Below are positions 42,301 through 52,111 of a stretch of 64,000 nt of DNA, piece after piece. The notes under the pieces were generated by a model. The model ran no database searches, had not been told where the DNA came from, and saw nothing but the letters and a program-made list of their open reading frames with translations. Position numbers and translations under genes: made by a program. Each line of letters opens with the position of its first letter. Within the stretch, counting starts at the first letter, position 1. Source of the stretch: Pleionea litopenaei (GTDB taxonomy: Bacteria > Pseudomonadota > Gammaproteobacteria > Enterobacterales > Kangiellaceae); the NCBI RefSeq assembly GCF_031198435.1, contig NZ_CP133548.1, positions 992,001 through 1,056,000 of the forward strand, written 5' to 3'.

Positions 42301-45300
42301 TTGAATGCTCTGGCCTTATTCTTTTGTATCTTGGTTTATATTGCCATTCTGTTTGCTATTGCGCGTCTTGGCGACAAGGGAAAGCTGTCTGCCATCCCTT
42401 CGTTTTGGATCTATAGCTTTTCAATCGCCATTTATTGTACTTCTTGGACGTTTTATGGTGCTGTCGGCACCGCGGTCAATAATGGCTGGCTCTATCTTTC
42501 AATCTATTTAGGTCCTGCTCTCTTATTTTTATTTGGGCACCGTTTGTTGTACAAGCTACTGATCGTTTGTAAAGAGCAAAATGTCTCTTCATTATCCGAC
42601 TTTATTGCATTGCGATATGGCAAACAGCGCTCGCTTTCTGTCGCAGTCACTTTATTACTGATGGTCGCAATCATTCCCTATATTGCACTGCAACTTAAAG
42701 CGATAGCTTTTAGCTTTGATGGCTTAACTCAAAACGTATCGGTACAGGCAACGGAAATTGACACGGCTTTATTTACAGCGATCGCAATGGCTCTATTGGC
42801 TATATTTTTTGGAACACAGTCGGCTGAAGCAACCAAACCTCGTTCCGGATTAATGTATACGATTGCATTCGAGTCTGTGGTCAAAATCGCCGTTCTCATT
42901 GTATTAGCGATTTTTTGTTTATATTGGCTATCGCTTGATACCTTTGATAATCAGTCCTTCAGCCGCAAAACATTTAGTGAACAGTTTTCTTGGTCACAAT
43001 TAGACGCTTCCTTTTTTACTCAGCTATTTCTTGCCGCTTGTGCCACTATTTGTTTACCAAGACAATTTCATGTCACCTTCGTTGAAAATACCGCCCCTAA
43101 TCATTTAAACAAAGCGCGCTGGATTTTCCCTTTTTATCTAGCGGTAATTTCTTTAGTCGTATTTCCAATTACAGCCATGGGTACTGAACTATTTGGAGTA
43201 GACAGTAGTGTATCTGCAGATACTTATGTTCTTGCTATTCCTTTTGCCCAAAATGAAAAACTCCTGAGCGTCATGCTGTTTATTGGAGGGTTCGCTGCCT
43301 CTACTGGAATGATCATAATCGCCACGCTCGCACTTAGTACAATGATTACAAACAGCATTATTCTGCCCTACTTTGTTAATCGACTAAATGACACATCAGA
43401 AAACTACTACCGCCCATTGGTCATTAAATGGCGACGAGCGAGCATCGCCTTTATATTATTGGCGGCTTATTTGTATAAAATTATAATTGGTGACTACTTT
43501 GCATTAGCAGCAACCGGATTGATTGCATTTTCTCTCGTCGCCCAATTAGTTCCTTCCGTGGTTGCCGGTTTGTATTGGCGAAATTGTCGTTCAAAAGGTG
43601 TCAGTGCCGGTTTGATAGCTGGCACCGCCATTTGGTTTTACTTTATTATGCTTCCGTCTCTTGCCGCAGCCGGCTTATTCGGACAAACGATAGTCGATGT
43701 AGGCCCTTTGGGTATTCACTGGTTATCACCGACCAACTTTCTGAATCTCGACTATGATGCTTTCAACCTGGGAGTCTGGCTTAGCTTAATTACGAATGTG
43801 TTAATTATGGTCTTTGTTTCACGTCGTTCGGACGTTAAATTTAGCGAAAGCATTCAAGCGACCGCATTTACTAGTCCACTAAACTTGACCAAAACTCGTA
43901 CGCTCGAACCTACCAATGCGAATGTTGTGAGTGACGACATTATAAAGGTTATCGCGCGCTTTCTTGGAGAGCGGGAAACTTCTATTTTATTAAATGAATT
44001 CGAGTTAGATCATGGCCCCGTCAAAAGAAACGAACCCCCGCAGAGAGATTTATTAGAATTTGCCGAAAAGCGTCTTGCTGGAGCGATAGGAACCACCACC
44101 GCAAATACCGTTGTTAACTCAATTATTGCGGGACGCTCTGTCACGCCTGAATCTTTGATTAATTTATTCGATGAGACCTCTCAGCAAATTAAGTTTAACC
44201 AAAAACTTTTACACGCGACACTCGAAAATATTTCACAGGGGATCAGTGTTGTGAATAAAGACTTGCATTTGGTCGCGTGGAATCAACGTTATATCGAGTT
44301 GTTTAACTACCCTGATGGATTTATTCAACCCGGAATGGAAATTGCCGACGTTGTTCGCCACAATGCCGGTCGGGGAGTTATGGGTCAGGGATCCATTGAA
44401 GAGCAAGTTGAAAAGCGCCTTGAGCATCTAAGAAGAGGAACGTCTTATGTATTTCAGAGAGAATGGCCCGACGGTCGTGTTCTAGAAATGCGTGGAAACC
44501 CAATGCCGGGCGGTGGATTTGTAACTAGCTTTACAGACATTACCGAATATAAGAAAGTCGAGCGTCAATTAAAAGAGTCTCGAGATGAATTGGAAGCTCG
44601 AGTTGTCAAACGTACTGAGCAAATACAGCATATCAATGAAGAATTAACACAAGAAGTCGAGTTACGAAAACAATCAGAAAAGGCAATGAATCAAGCTAAA
44701 CTAGAAGCTGAGAATGCCAATAAAACGAAAACACAATTCATTGCTCTCGCTAGCCATGATATCTTACAACCACTAACGGCAGCTCGACTCTACGCGAGTG
44801 CTTTAGAAGAAGAAGGTTTAACTCAAGAAGCCAATAACGTCGTTGAGAAAATTAACTTATCTTTAAAATCGACAGAAAACCTAGTTGCGACATTGCTCGA
44901 AATTGCCCGCTTTGACCAAGGCGCCCTAACGCCTAAAAAAGAACCCTTCCGAGTTGATGAAATTATGCTGTCTCTTTTTAATGAATTTTCCGTTGTTGCA
45001 TCAGAAAAAAACAAGCGATTGAAAATGCCTAAGTGTCAAGTGTGGGTAATCAGCGATAAGCAATGGCTTAGAAGAATATTGCAAAACTTTCTATCGAATG
45101 CGATTAAGTATTCTAATGGTCATAAGATTGTTTTCGGCTGCCGACGACATGGGAGTTTATTAAGAATACAAGTCACTGACTCTGGCCCAGGAATTTCAAA
45201 GAATGAACAAAGAGCCATTTTTAGTGACTTTTACCGCTCGCCTAATAATAAATCCACTGAATCAGGTGCTGGTCTTGGTCTAAGTGTTGTGGCAAGAATG

Positions 45301-45789
45301 AGCGAGTCACTCTCTCACCCAGTTGGAATAATATCAGCCGAGGGCTCTTCATCAACGTTTTATGTTGATGTGCCAATCACAACCGCACAACATAGTAGTC
45401 AAGCCATACCTCAAACACAAACCGATGTTAATATCATTAATCAAATTGTTTGGTACGTTGACAATGACGTTCAACAATTGGATGCGATGAAAACACTGGT
45501 AAAGAAATGGGGAATACAACTTACCATTTTCCATGATCCGGAACAGGTTATTGAAGCCGCAAAGATATCACAGCCCGACATATTAATGATGGACTTTGAT
45601 CTTAATGCGACGACTGATGGTATTGAGTTGTATGAAAGTCTGAAGAACTTCTGGCAAAAGCATCCAAAAGCTTATTTGCTAACCGCGACACAAGATCCAA
45701 ACATTCGAGATCAGGCAAAGCGCTCAAGTATGGAGTATATTAAAAAACCAGCAAAACCCGCTGCACTGAGAGCGATTTTAAATCGCTAA
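42301..45789 (+). CDS. crbS: CrbS-like sensor kinase with a symporter domain
   Basis: This 1162-residue hybrid kinase has an N-terminal sodium:solute symporter-like part (about 13 spans, residues 1-500), a short helical linker, a PAS domain from about 636 (LENISQGISVVNKDLHLVAWN), a coiled coil, HisKA with the phospho-acceptor His near 818 (FIALASHDILQPLTAARLY), a HATPase domain and a C-terminal receiver with Asp near 1096 (LMMDFDL). The start is TTG with AGGGA six bases before it. It overlaps crbR tail to tail by four bases. In Vibrio and Pseudomonas CrbS/CrbR turn on acs when acetate must be scavenged. Confidence 0.93.
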   Translation: MNALALFFCILVYIAILFAIARLGDKGKLSAIPSFWIYSFSIAIYCTSWTFYGAVGTAVNNGWLYLSIYLGPALLFLFGHRLLYKLLIVCKEQNVSSLSDFIALRYGKQRSLSVAVTLLLMVAIIPYIALQLKAIAFSFDGLTQNVSVQATEIDTALFTAIAMALLAIFFGTQSAEATKPRSGLMYTIAFESVVKIAVLIVLAIFCLYWLSLDTFDNQSFSRKTFSEQFSWSQLDASFFTQLFLAACATICLPRQFHVTFVENTAPNHLNKARWIFPFYLAVISLVVFPITAMGTELFGVDSSVSADTYVLAIPFAQNEKLLSVMLFIGGFAASTGMIIIATLALSTMITNSIILPYFVNRLNDTSENYYRPLVIKWRRASIAFILLAAYLYKIIIGDYFALAATGLIAFSLVAQLVPSVVAGLYWRNCRSKGVSAGLIAGTAIWFYFIMLPSLAAAGLFGQTIVDVGPLGIHWLSPTNFLNLDYDAFNLGVWLSLITNVLIMVFVSRRSDVKFSESIQATAFTSPLNLTKTRTLEPTNANVVSDDIIKVIARFLGERETSILLNEFELDHGPVKRNEPPQRDLLEFAEKRLAGAIGTTTANTVVNSIIAGRSVTPESLINLFDETSQQIKFNQKLLHATLENISQGISVVNKDLHLVAWNQRYIELFNYPDGFIQPGMEIADVVRHNAGRGVMGQGSIEEQVEKRLEHLRRGTSYVFQREWPDGRVLEMRGNPMPGGGFVTSFTDITEYKKVERQLKESRDELEARVVKRTEQIQHINEELTQEVELRKQSEKAMNQAKLEAENANKTKTQFIALASHDILQPLTAARLYASALEEEGLTQEANNVVEKINLSLKSTENLVATLLEIARFDQGALTPKKEPFRVDEIMLSLFNEFSVVASEKNKRLKMPKCQVWVISDKQWLRRILQNFLSNAIKYSNGHKIVFGCRRHGSLLRIQVTDSGPGISKNEQRAIFSDFYRSPNNKSTESGAGLGLSVVARMSESLSHPVGIISAEGSSSTFYVDVPITTAQHSSQAIPQTQTDVNIINQIVWYVDNDVQQLDAMKTLVKKWGIQLTIFHDPEQVIEAAKISQPDILMMDFDLNATTDGIELYESLKNFWQKHPKAYLLTATQDPNIRDQAKRSSMEYIKKPAKPAALRAILNR

Positions 45790-46457
45790 TCAGACTGCAG
45801 CTTGCTGTCGTCAAGATGACTGGTAAATTGTAATTTTTGGGCCGCTATAACGGCCTGAGTGCGATTTATCACGCCGAGCTTTTTGAATATTGCTGTGACA
45901 TGCGCTTTAACCGTCGCTTCGGAGATATTCAAGTCATAGGCAATCTGTTTATTTAAACGACCTTCATTAAGCTCACAAAGCACACGATATTGCTGTTGAG
46001 TCAGTGTTGCCACTTTTTCAGCAAATGCGCGATCTTCTTCATCAATTTTATCGATAGCTTGCTTTAAGTTTTCAGGAAGAAAAATCTCGCCATCTAATAT
46101 TAAGCCGATGGCTTTAATCATTTCATCGGGTGGCAAGGTTTTAGGAACAAAGCCAGAGGCGCCAAACCCTAAACAACGTTTAACCACGGCGGGATCATCA
46201 GTACCTGAAACAATAACCACAGGCAACGTCGGAAAATGATTGCGTAAATGAATCAAGCCAAAATAACCATCACCGTCTGGCATGTGCAAATCGAGAAGTG
46301 CCAAGTCAAAGTCTTGATCGTTCACGATCGCTTGCTCGGCACTTGAAAAGTCATTGCAAATTACGATTTCACTATCGGCGACGGCTCTTCGAACCACGCT
46401 TTGCATTGCATCGCGAAACAAAGGATGGTCATCAGCAATTAAAATTTTCATATCCAT
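45786..46457 (-). CDS. crbR: CrbR-like LuxR family response regulator
   Basis: This 223-residue regulator has a receiver domain (ADDHPLFRDA, phospho-acceptor in LALLDLHMPDG, Lys in FVPKTL) and a LuxR-type DNA-binding domain (YRVLCELNEGRLNKQIAYDL, ISEATVKAHVTAIFKKLGV). Two ATGs lie close together; I take the first, giving MDMK. It lies between crbS and acs on the minus strand. It should bind the CGACTTTAGTCG dyads before acs, the porin and the symporter genes. Confidence 0.92.
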   Translation of the reverse strand: MDMKILIADDHPLFRDAMQSVVRRAVADSEIVICNDFSSAEQAIVNDQDFDLALLDLHMPDGDGYFGLIHLRNHFPTLPVVIVSGTDDPAVVKRCLGFGASGFVPKTLPPDEMIKAIGLILDGEIFLPENLKQAIDKIDEEDRAFAEKVATLTQQQYRVLCELNEGRLNKQIAYDLNISEATVKAHVTAIFKKLGVINRTQAVIAAQKLQFTSHLDDSKLQSD

Positions 46458-46530
46458 AGTCAATTAAATTCTCTTGCTCGCCATCATTGTAGATTTCGTC
46501 TTGCAATGCAAGTCAATTTGACGCCTAGGT

Positions 46531-48477
46531 TCAGCGATTTAAACGTCGGTCAATTAATTCATTAACGATTGAAGGATCAGCCAATGTTGATGTATCACCT
46601 AGTGCCTCATATTCATTGCAGGCTATTTTACGAAGTATCCTGCGCATAATTTTTCCGGATCTGGTTTTCGGCAAACCAGAACACCATTGAACTAAGTCTG
46701 GTGAAGCGATAGGACCAATCTCTTTGCGAACCCATTGAACCACTTCTTTGGTCAAGTCATCATCAACGGAAACACCTTCCATCGCATTAATAAAAACATA
46801 GATACCCTGCCCTTTCAGATCATGAGGGTAACCAACCACAGCGGCCTCAGCAATGGCAGGATGGGCAACCAAAGCGCTCTCGATTTCTGCCGTTCCTAAA
46901 CGATGCCCAGAGACATTCAGAACATCATCAACTCGGCCAGTGATCCAATAATAACTATCTTCATCGCGGCGCGCGCCGTCTCCAGTAAAGTACTTGCCCG
47001 GATAGGTAGAAAAATACGTCTGTTCAAAGCGCTCATGATCACCAAAGATCGTTCGCATTTGCCCAGGCCAAGAGTCAAGCATGACCAAGTTACCCTCGGC
47101 TGCACCCTCCAAAAGTTTCCCTTCGTTGTCGACCAGCGCTGGCTTAATTCCAAAAAATGGACGTGTAGCCGAACCAGGTTTCAGATCGGTCGCACCGACC
47201 AAAGGCGTTAGCAAAATTCCACCGGTCTCAGTCTGCCACCAAGTATCGACAATTGGGCAGCGTTGTTTACCGAATGCTTCATAATACCAGCCCCAGGCTT
47301 CAGGATTGATAGGTTCTCCGACACTGCCTAGTAAACGTAAAGTATCACGCGTGCTACTGGCAGTCGCAGCATCTCCCATTCCCATTAACGCTCGAATAGC
47401 GGTAGGAGCGGTATATAAAATGCTGACTTTATGTTTATCGACAATCTCTCCCATACGACCAGCGCTGGGATAATTAGGCACACCCTCAAACACAAGTGAC
47501 GTTGCACCATTAGAGAGAGGTCCATACACGATATAACTGTGTCCAGTGATCCAACCTACATCGGCGGTACACCAGTAAATGTCATCAGCACGCAAATCAA
47601 AAACATACTGTGTCGACGTATGGGCGTAAACTAAGTATCCTCCGGTGGTGTGAAGCACACCTTTTGGTTTGCCTGTCGAACCCGAGGTATACAGAATAAA
47701 TAAGGGATCTTCCGCAGACATCGTCTCCGGTTCACATTCGGTACTTTGTTTATCGGTCAAAAGGTTATAAGCAACATCTCTTGAATCATTCCAAGCGACC
47801 TCTGCTCCGGTTCTTTTAACCACCACTACTTTTTCGACGCACTCAGTGCCTTTTTTCTCTAGCGCTTTATCAACGTTGACTTTCAAGGGCACAGTTCGGC
47901 CGCCACGAACACCTTCAGCGGCAGTAATCACCAGTTTTGAGCCGCAATCATCAATACGTCCAGCCAGTGCATCAGGAGAAAAACCGCCGAATACAACGGA
48001 GTGGACAGCACCGATGCGAGCACAAGCCAACATCGCATAGGTTGCTTCGGGAATCATGGGCATGTAAATGGTTACCCGATCACCTTTTGAAACGCCAAGC
48101 TCCCGCAAACCGTTAGCTAACTGATTCACTCTCTCTGACAGTGCGCGATAGCTAATGGCTTCGCTTTGGTTAGGATCATCTCCCTCCCAAATTAACGCAG
48201 TTTTGTCTGCTTTATCAGCCAAATGACGATCGATACAGTTAACACTGACGTTAAGCTCTCCGTCATAAAACCATCGAATATCAATATTTCCAGGCTCGTA
48301 GCTAACTTGTTTTACGTTGCTAAACGGTTTTGACCACTCCACGCATTTTGCTTGCTCTCGCCAGAAGGCTTCAGGATCACTAACCGACAAAGCATATTTC
48401 TTAAGATAACCATCGTTATCGATTAACGCAGACGCTTTTACCGCATCAGGAACAGGATATATCTCTTTCAATGACAT
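46531..48477 (-). CDS. acs: Acetyl-CoA synthetase Acs
   Basis: This is a 648-residue AMP-forming synthetase that makes acetyl-CoA from acetate, ATP and CoA. The P-loop is [14 protein letters not shown] near residues 264-277, the A8 hinge [17 protein letters not shown], and the C-terminal [11 protein letters not shown] holds the Lys that is acetylated to switch the enzyme off. The length is typical. Two CrbR-type sites lie 70 and 108 bases before its ATG. Confidence 0.97.
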   Translation of the reverse strand: MSLKEIYPVPDAVKASALIDNDGYLKKYALSVSDPEAFWREQAKCVEWSKPFSNVKQVSYEPGNIDIRWFYDGELNVSVNCIDRHLADKADKTALIWEGDDPNQSEAISYRALSERVNQLANGLRELGVSKGDRVTIYMPMIPEATYAMLACARIGAVHSVVFGGFSPDALAGRIDDCGSKLVITAAEGVRGGRTVPLKVNVDKALEKKGTECVEKVVVVKRTGAEVAWNDSRDVAYNLLTDKQSTECEPETMSAEDPLFILYTSGSTGKPKGVLHTTGGYLVYAHTSTQYVFDLRADDIYWCTADVGWITGHSYIVYGPLSNGATSLVFEGVPNYPSAGRMGEIVDKHKVSILYTAPTAIRALMGMGDAATASSTRDTLRLLGSVGEPINPEAWGWYYEAFGKQRCPIVDTWWQTETGGILLTPLVGATDLKPGSATRPFFGIKPALVDNEGKLLEGAAEGNLVMLDSWPGQMRTIFGDHERFEQTYFSTYPGKYFTGDGARRDEDSYYWITGRVDDVLNVSGHRLGTAEIESALVAHPAIAEAAVVGYPHDLKGQGIYVFINAMEGVSVDDDLTKEVVQWVRKEIGPIASPDLVQWCSGLPKTRSGKIMRRILRKIACNEYEALGDTSTLADPSIVNELIDRRLNR

Positions 48478-48546
48478 AATTGTTGCTCTTTCTCTTAAGT
48501 TTTAGGCTTAGTGAAATGCTGCGTAATTTCGCTATGCAACACAATT

Positions 48547-48556
48547 CGACATTAGT
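48547..48556. promoter_or_regulatory. Second, imperfect CrbR-type site before acs
   Basis: CGACATTAGT matches ten bases of the CGACTTTAGTCG site with one change. It lies 70 bases upstream of the acs ATG, the same distance as the perfect copy from the DUF4212 gene. Confidence 0.5.
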
Positions 48557-48584
48557 ATAACCATCCTTAAGTAACACAATCCTA

Positions 48585-48596
48585 CGACTTTAGTCG
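48585..48596. promoter_or_regulatory. Predicted CrbR operator between acs and the porin gene
   Basis: This perfect CGACTTTAGTCG lies 108 bases before acs and 80 before the porin ATG. It may serve both directions, putting the porin into the acetate regulon. Confidence 0.6.
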
Positions 48597-48675
48597 AAGT
48601 TAGACTTTTGGCTAATTGTTAAACACCGATCAAAAGTTAAGTATTCCACCCATAAACATAAAAGGTGGACCTACT

Positions 48676-49830
48676 ATGAAAAACATCAATAAAAAATCAC
48701 TTTGTTTAGCGGTTGTGGGCGCGTTAGCTTCAGCCAATTTGCTTGCAGACACAGAGTTCTCTTACTCCGGCTATATAAAAATGGACACGATGATCTCCGA
48801 TTACAGCGATGGAGAATCCAATCCACTCAATCGAGATTTTTATGTTCCTTCTTTAATTCCGGTAAGCGACGGTAGTGCATCATCATCCGGTAAAGAGTGG
48901 GATATGCATGCACGTCAATCACGAATTATATTCGGAACGAAAACCAATTTAGACAATGGTTCAACCATTGGCACGCGAGTCGAGATGGATTTTCAGGTAA
49001 CATCAGGAGGTGACGAACGAATCAGCAACTCTTACTCTCCTCGAATTCGCCAAGCTTACTTCACTTACGATAATTTGCTGTTTGGTCAAGCGTGGACAAC
49101 ATTTATGAATTTAAGTGCACTGCCTGAATCATTAGATTTTATCGGTAATACTGACGGAACTGTTTTTGCTAGACAAACACAGATTCGATATACCAACGGT
49201 GGATTCCAATTCGCGGTTGAAAACCCTGAGACCACCATTTCTAACTATCAAGTCGGTGGTCGAGTTGTAACCGACGATAATGCAATGCCAGACTTAGTCT
49301 TTCGTTACAACTGGAAAGGCGATTGGGGTGGATTATCTGCGGCTATCATCACGCGTCAGCTCGAATGTAACGATGCAACAACGGGTTGTGATTCTACTGA
49401 AAGTTCAATTGGCTTGAGCTTCGGAGGTAAAGTTAACGTTGGCGATAAAAATGATGTTCGCTTCGTCGTAAATAGCGGAAGCGGTATCGGACGATACATC
49501 GGCTTGAACATTGTTAATGACGGTGTATTCAATGCATCAGGAGAAATTGAGGCAATCGATATCACTGCCTACTCTGTTGCTTACCGTCACCAATGGAACG
49601 ATCAATGGCGAAGCAACATAATATATGCAGGTTTCGAGGCCGATAACGATGTCACTCTTACCGGTTTGGGTGCGACTGAGAGCACAAATAGCTTCCGCAT
49701 CAACTTACTGCATTCACCAACTAAAAATTTAACTTTCGGTATTGAGCTTGCTCATGCTGAGCGAGAAACTGAAGCTGGCTTTGGCGGTGACATGGATCGC
49801 CTACAATTTTCGGCAAAGTACGCGTTTTAA
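48676..49830 (+). CDS. DcaP-like trimeric outer-membrane porin
   Basis: This 384-residue beta-barrel protein has a signal peptide (LAVVGALASANLLA, cleavage near ADTEF) and barrel strands with alternating hydrophobic residues. ARQSRIIFGTKTNL, YFTYDNLLFGQAWTTF and the C-terminal LQFSAKYAF (ending in Phe) fit DcaP-like porins, which admit small carboxylates. AGGTGGA lies before the chosen ATG; a longer frame from 48616 lacks a signal peptide at its end. It is divergent from acs and shares the predicted CrbR site, so acetate or related acids are likely substrates. A T-tailed terminator follows. Confidence 0.88.
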   Translation: MKNINKKSLCLAVVGALASANLLADTEFSYSGYIKMDTMISDYSDGESNPLNRDFYVPSLIPVSDGSASSSGKEWDMHARQSRIIFGTKTNLDNGSTIGTRVEMDFQVTSGGDERISNSYSPRIRQAYFTYDNLLFGQAWTTFMNLSALPESLDFIGNTDGTVFARQTQIRYTNGGFQFAVENPETTISNYQVGGRVVTDDNAMPDLVFRYNWKGDWGGLSAAIITRQLECNDATTGCDSTESSIGLSFGGKVNVGDKNDVRFVVNSGSGIGRYIGLNIVNDGVFNASGEIEAIDITAYSVAYRHQWNDQWRSNIIYAGFEADNDVTLTGLGATESTNSFRINLLHSPTKNLTFGIELAHAERETEAGFGGDMDRLQFSAKYAF

Positions 49831-49873
49831 CTCCCTACCCTGACATATGTTTCAACGCAGTTTTTGTCTATTC

Positions 49874-49899
49874 GGGCCACCCTTTGGTGGCCCATTTTT
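49874..49899 (+). terminator. Rho-independent terminator of the porin gene
   Basis: GGGCCACC (49874-49881) pairs with GGTGGCCC (49886-49893) around CTTT and is followed by ATTTTTA. It also lies close to the convergent DUF4097 gene end. Confidence 0.9.
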
Positions 49900-49915
49900 A
49901 TCTTTCCTACGCTGA

Positions 49916-50713
49916 TTATTTCTTTACAGCGCCTTGTACATCATTCATCGACAATCCACCGCTTCCTTCATTAAGAATAGTGACGCCATTAGCAAGACGA
50001 TTTAAATTAATGCCGCCTGAACCATCATCGATGGTGACGTGCCCGGTAATATCTTCAACGGTCAAGCTGCCAGAACCATCATCAACTTCAACCGTGCCTC
50101 CGACTTTACTAATCAAAGTACTTCCGGAACCATCGTCAACTTTGACATTCCCAGTCACTTGTTGAATTCGAATACTACCAGAGCCATCATCGAGCACTAA
50201 GCTGCCCTTTAAGTTTTCAATAGAAAAACTACCGCTTCCATCCTTAACATCAACATCACCCTCAATATCATTGAGTGAAATAGAACCTGATCCATCGTTT
50301 AGTTTCAGTCCACCGCCAATGGCTTTTACTTCAATAAATCCAGAACCATCGTTGATATCTAACATCATCTGGTAAGGCACTTTTATCGTGAGATCGATTT
50401 TTGGTCCATCTCCCCACCAATTACTTCGATTGTTACTATTAGCGTCAGCAACTAAAATTGCACTGTCGCCACTCTGCTCCAAGGTTAACTTAAAATTATC
50501 TTCATCAACTTGTAAGTCAGCAACAACTTGAATTTCACTGAGCGAAGAACTTCCTTCAATCTTTAAGAATCCGGCCCCAACATCAACTTTAAACTTCGAC
50601 AGATCGGCCGCCTGAATATTTAACGTTCGCTGCTCTTCAATATCGAAAGAACCCGCATAAGCATTACTTGCTAAAATCAACCCGATGATGGATGCAGTAA
50701 CTTTAAGTTTCAT
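49916..50713 (-). CDS. DUF4097-like exported DGSG-repeat protein
   Basis: This 265-residue protein starts at MKLKVTASII, with GAGGG before the ATG; a longer frame is less likely. A signal peptide ends near NAYAGS. The N-terminal part (residues 22-125) is beta-rich. From about 125 to the end run eight units of 18-19 residues, each with a (D/N)(D/E)GSG(S/G) turn and alternating hydrophobics, e.g. DGSGSISLNDIEGDVDV. This suggests a beta-solenoid with one turn per unit. Periplasmic or secreted; no adhesin or enzyme motif is seen. Function unknown. Confidence 0.8.
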   Translation of the reverse strand: MKLKVTASIIGLILASNAYAGSFDIEEQRTLNIQAADLSKFKVDVGAGFLKIEGSSSLSEIQVVADLQVDEDNFKLTLEQSGDSAILVADANSNNRSNWWGDGPKIDLTIKVPYQMMLDINDGSGFIEVKAIGGGLKLNDGSGSISLNDIEGDVDVKDGSGSFSIENLKGSLVLDDGSGSIRIQQVTGNVKVDDGSGSTLISKVGGTVEVDDGSGSLTVEDITGHVTIDDGSGGINLNRLANGVTILNEGSGGLSMNDVQGAVKK

Positions 50714-51019
50714 AATTTTCCCTCGCTGTGTTTTATTCTTAGATAAATTGGTCATAAATTGAAGTAACTAAATTGTTTGATAACGTATCAGCACGACTAC
50801 AGATTTCTAAGCGCAATAATTTCTAAGCGCAATAAAAATGTCAGTTAAACTAAACAATAGATGAATCTTCGAAATACATTAGCAAGCATCGTTCCAACTA
50901 AAAATAGTCTTATATTTCAACAAGATAGTATATCAAAGTGTATTTTAAATAGATTAGACGCAACTTCGCCGAAAAAAGTTTAGTCAAAATGACCAATTAG
51001 TGAGTGTTTCAAGGGTCGG
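50714..51019. other. Non-coding stretch between the DGSG-repeat gene and ilvY
   Basis: AT-rich. It contains a perfect 16-bp tandem duplication (50803-50834) and presumably the promoter of the DGSG-repeat gene. No gene is supported. Confidence 0.4.
50803..50834 (+). repeat. Perfect 16-bp tandem duplication
   Basis: ATTTCTAAGCGCAATA occurs twice in direct succession (50803-50818 and 50819-50834) without a mismatch. It looks recent compared with the decayed repeats elsewhere in the window. Confidence 0.9.
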
Positions 51020-51931
51020 CTAGCTCTGTATCAGCTGACGGCGACGAAACTGATGTTTAAATGAACCTTTAAATGCAGCGATCACTGGCTCAGTTGCTCG
51101 CTTACGCTTACAGATAATTCCCAACTCGAATGGTTTCGGAGCAAAATCACTGGTCAATACTTGCACTCGATCAACCACAGGGCTGTTCAAGATCACCGGC
51201 GTCGGGGCTAAAGCAATACCGCAACCTAAAGCAACTAAACTGACAATGGCTTCGTGACCTGCAACTTTTGCGTAAACATTGGGCTTAAACTTCATTCTTT
51301 CACACCACTCTAATACGCGTTCTTTCGCGGGACCAGACTCTGGCATAATAAAAGGTAAGGCAGCCCAATCAACACGTTCGCTCATTAAGTTTTCGGTAAA
51401 ATGTGTTTGAATATTGGGTGCGATTAGCTGCAACGAGATGTCGCCGACGCGTTGAAAATCATACTGTGTCGATAACTTTTCTGGTTTTACAGCAAAGGCG
51501 ACGTCAACAGCGTCGGTTTTAACCTTATGAAAAGCTTGAGCAACATCACCCGTTTCCAATATTAATTCAACACTTGGGAACTCGCGTCTAAATCCTTCCA
51601 GAATCTCATTCAAAAATAAATGCGCCGCCGTTAATGTGCAGAAAATCGAAAGCTTTCCTCCGATTTGTGGCGTTTTGTCTAGCTCACGCTTTAAATTCTT
51701 CCATTGCTGCAAAACCTGTTGCGCAAAGCTCAAAAAATGCCGTCCTGCTTGAGTTAACATGACATTTCTGTTGTCTCTCACAAACAACTCTTGCTCTGCT
51801 TCTTGCTCTAGCCGTTGAATCATACGACTCAAGGTTGATGGCGTCACAAAAATGATTTCGGCTGTTTTCGCAAAACTTAAGTTATCGGCAAGCATTACAA
51901 AGGCTTGTAGTTCTCGTATATTCACAGGCAT
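51020..51931 (-). CDS. ilvY: LysR-type activator IlvY
   Basis: This 303-residue LysR-type regulator activates ilvC in response to acetolactate/acetohydroxybutyrate. The HTH (SFAKTAEIIFVTPSTLSRMI), then QEAEQELFVRDNR, and the GHEAIVSLVALGCGIALAP stretch follow E. coli IlvY closely. I start at MPVNIREL, which aligns with the E. coli start; an extension of 19 residues is possible but would cover the likely operator. It is divergent from ilvC, as in E. coli. Confidence 0.95.
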   Translation of the reverse strand: MPVNIRELQAFVMLADNLSFAKTAEIIFVTPSTLSRMIQRLEQEAEQELFVRDNRNVMLTQAGRHFLSFAQQVLQQWKNLKRELDKTPQIGGKLSIFCTLTAAHLFLNEILEGFRREFPSVELILETGDVAQAFHKVKTDAVDVAFAVKPEKLSTQYDFQRVGDISLQLIAPNIQTHFTENLMSERVDWAALPFIMPESGPAKERVLEWCERMKFKPNVYAKVAGHEAIVSLVALGCGIALAPTPVILNSPVVDRVQVLTSDFAPKPFELGIICKRKRATEPVIAAFKGSFKHQFRRRQLIQS

Positions 51932-51939
51932 TCTGTTTG

Positions 51940-51954
51940 TTGCGTATTTTGCAA
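51940..51954. promoter_or_regulatory. Candidate IlvY operator
   Basis: TTGCGTATTTTGCAA is an inverted TTGC/GCAA dyad over 15 bases, just upstream of ilvY and in the divergent region facing ilvC. LysR-type proteins bind this kind of dyad. The assignment rests on position and symmetry only. Confidence 0.4.
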
Positions 51955-52111
51955 TACTATATAGCATATAAATCACTTCACGCAACAAATAGAAGTCCGT
52001 ATGCTGATGACTAAATGATCAATTAGCTAGCCTGTTCAGCGTAACCCGCATATCGCAGACGCGTTATCCTCGGTTATCTAACTAAGCAGCATCGACAATG
52101 AGAATACTTAA

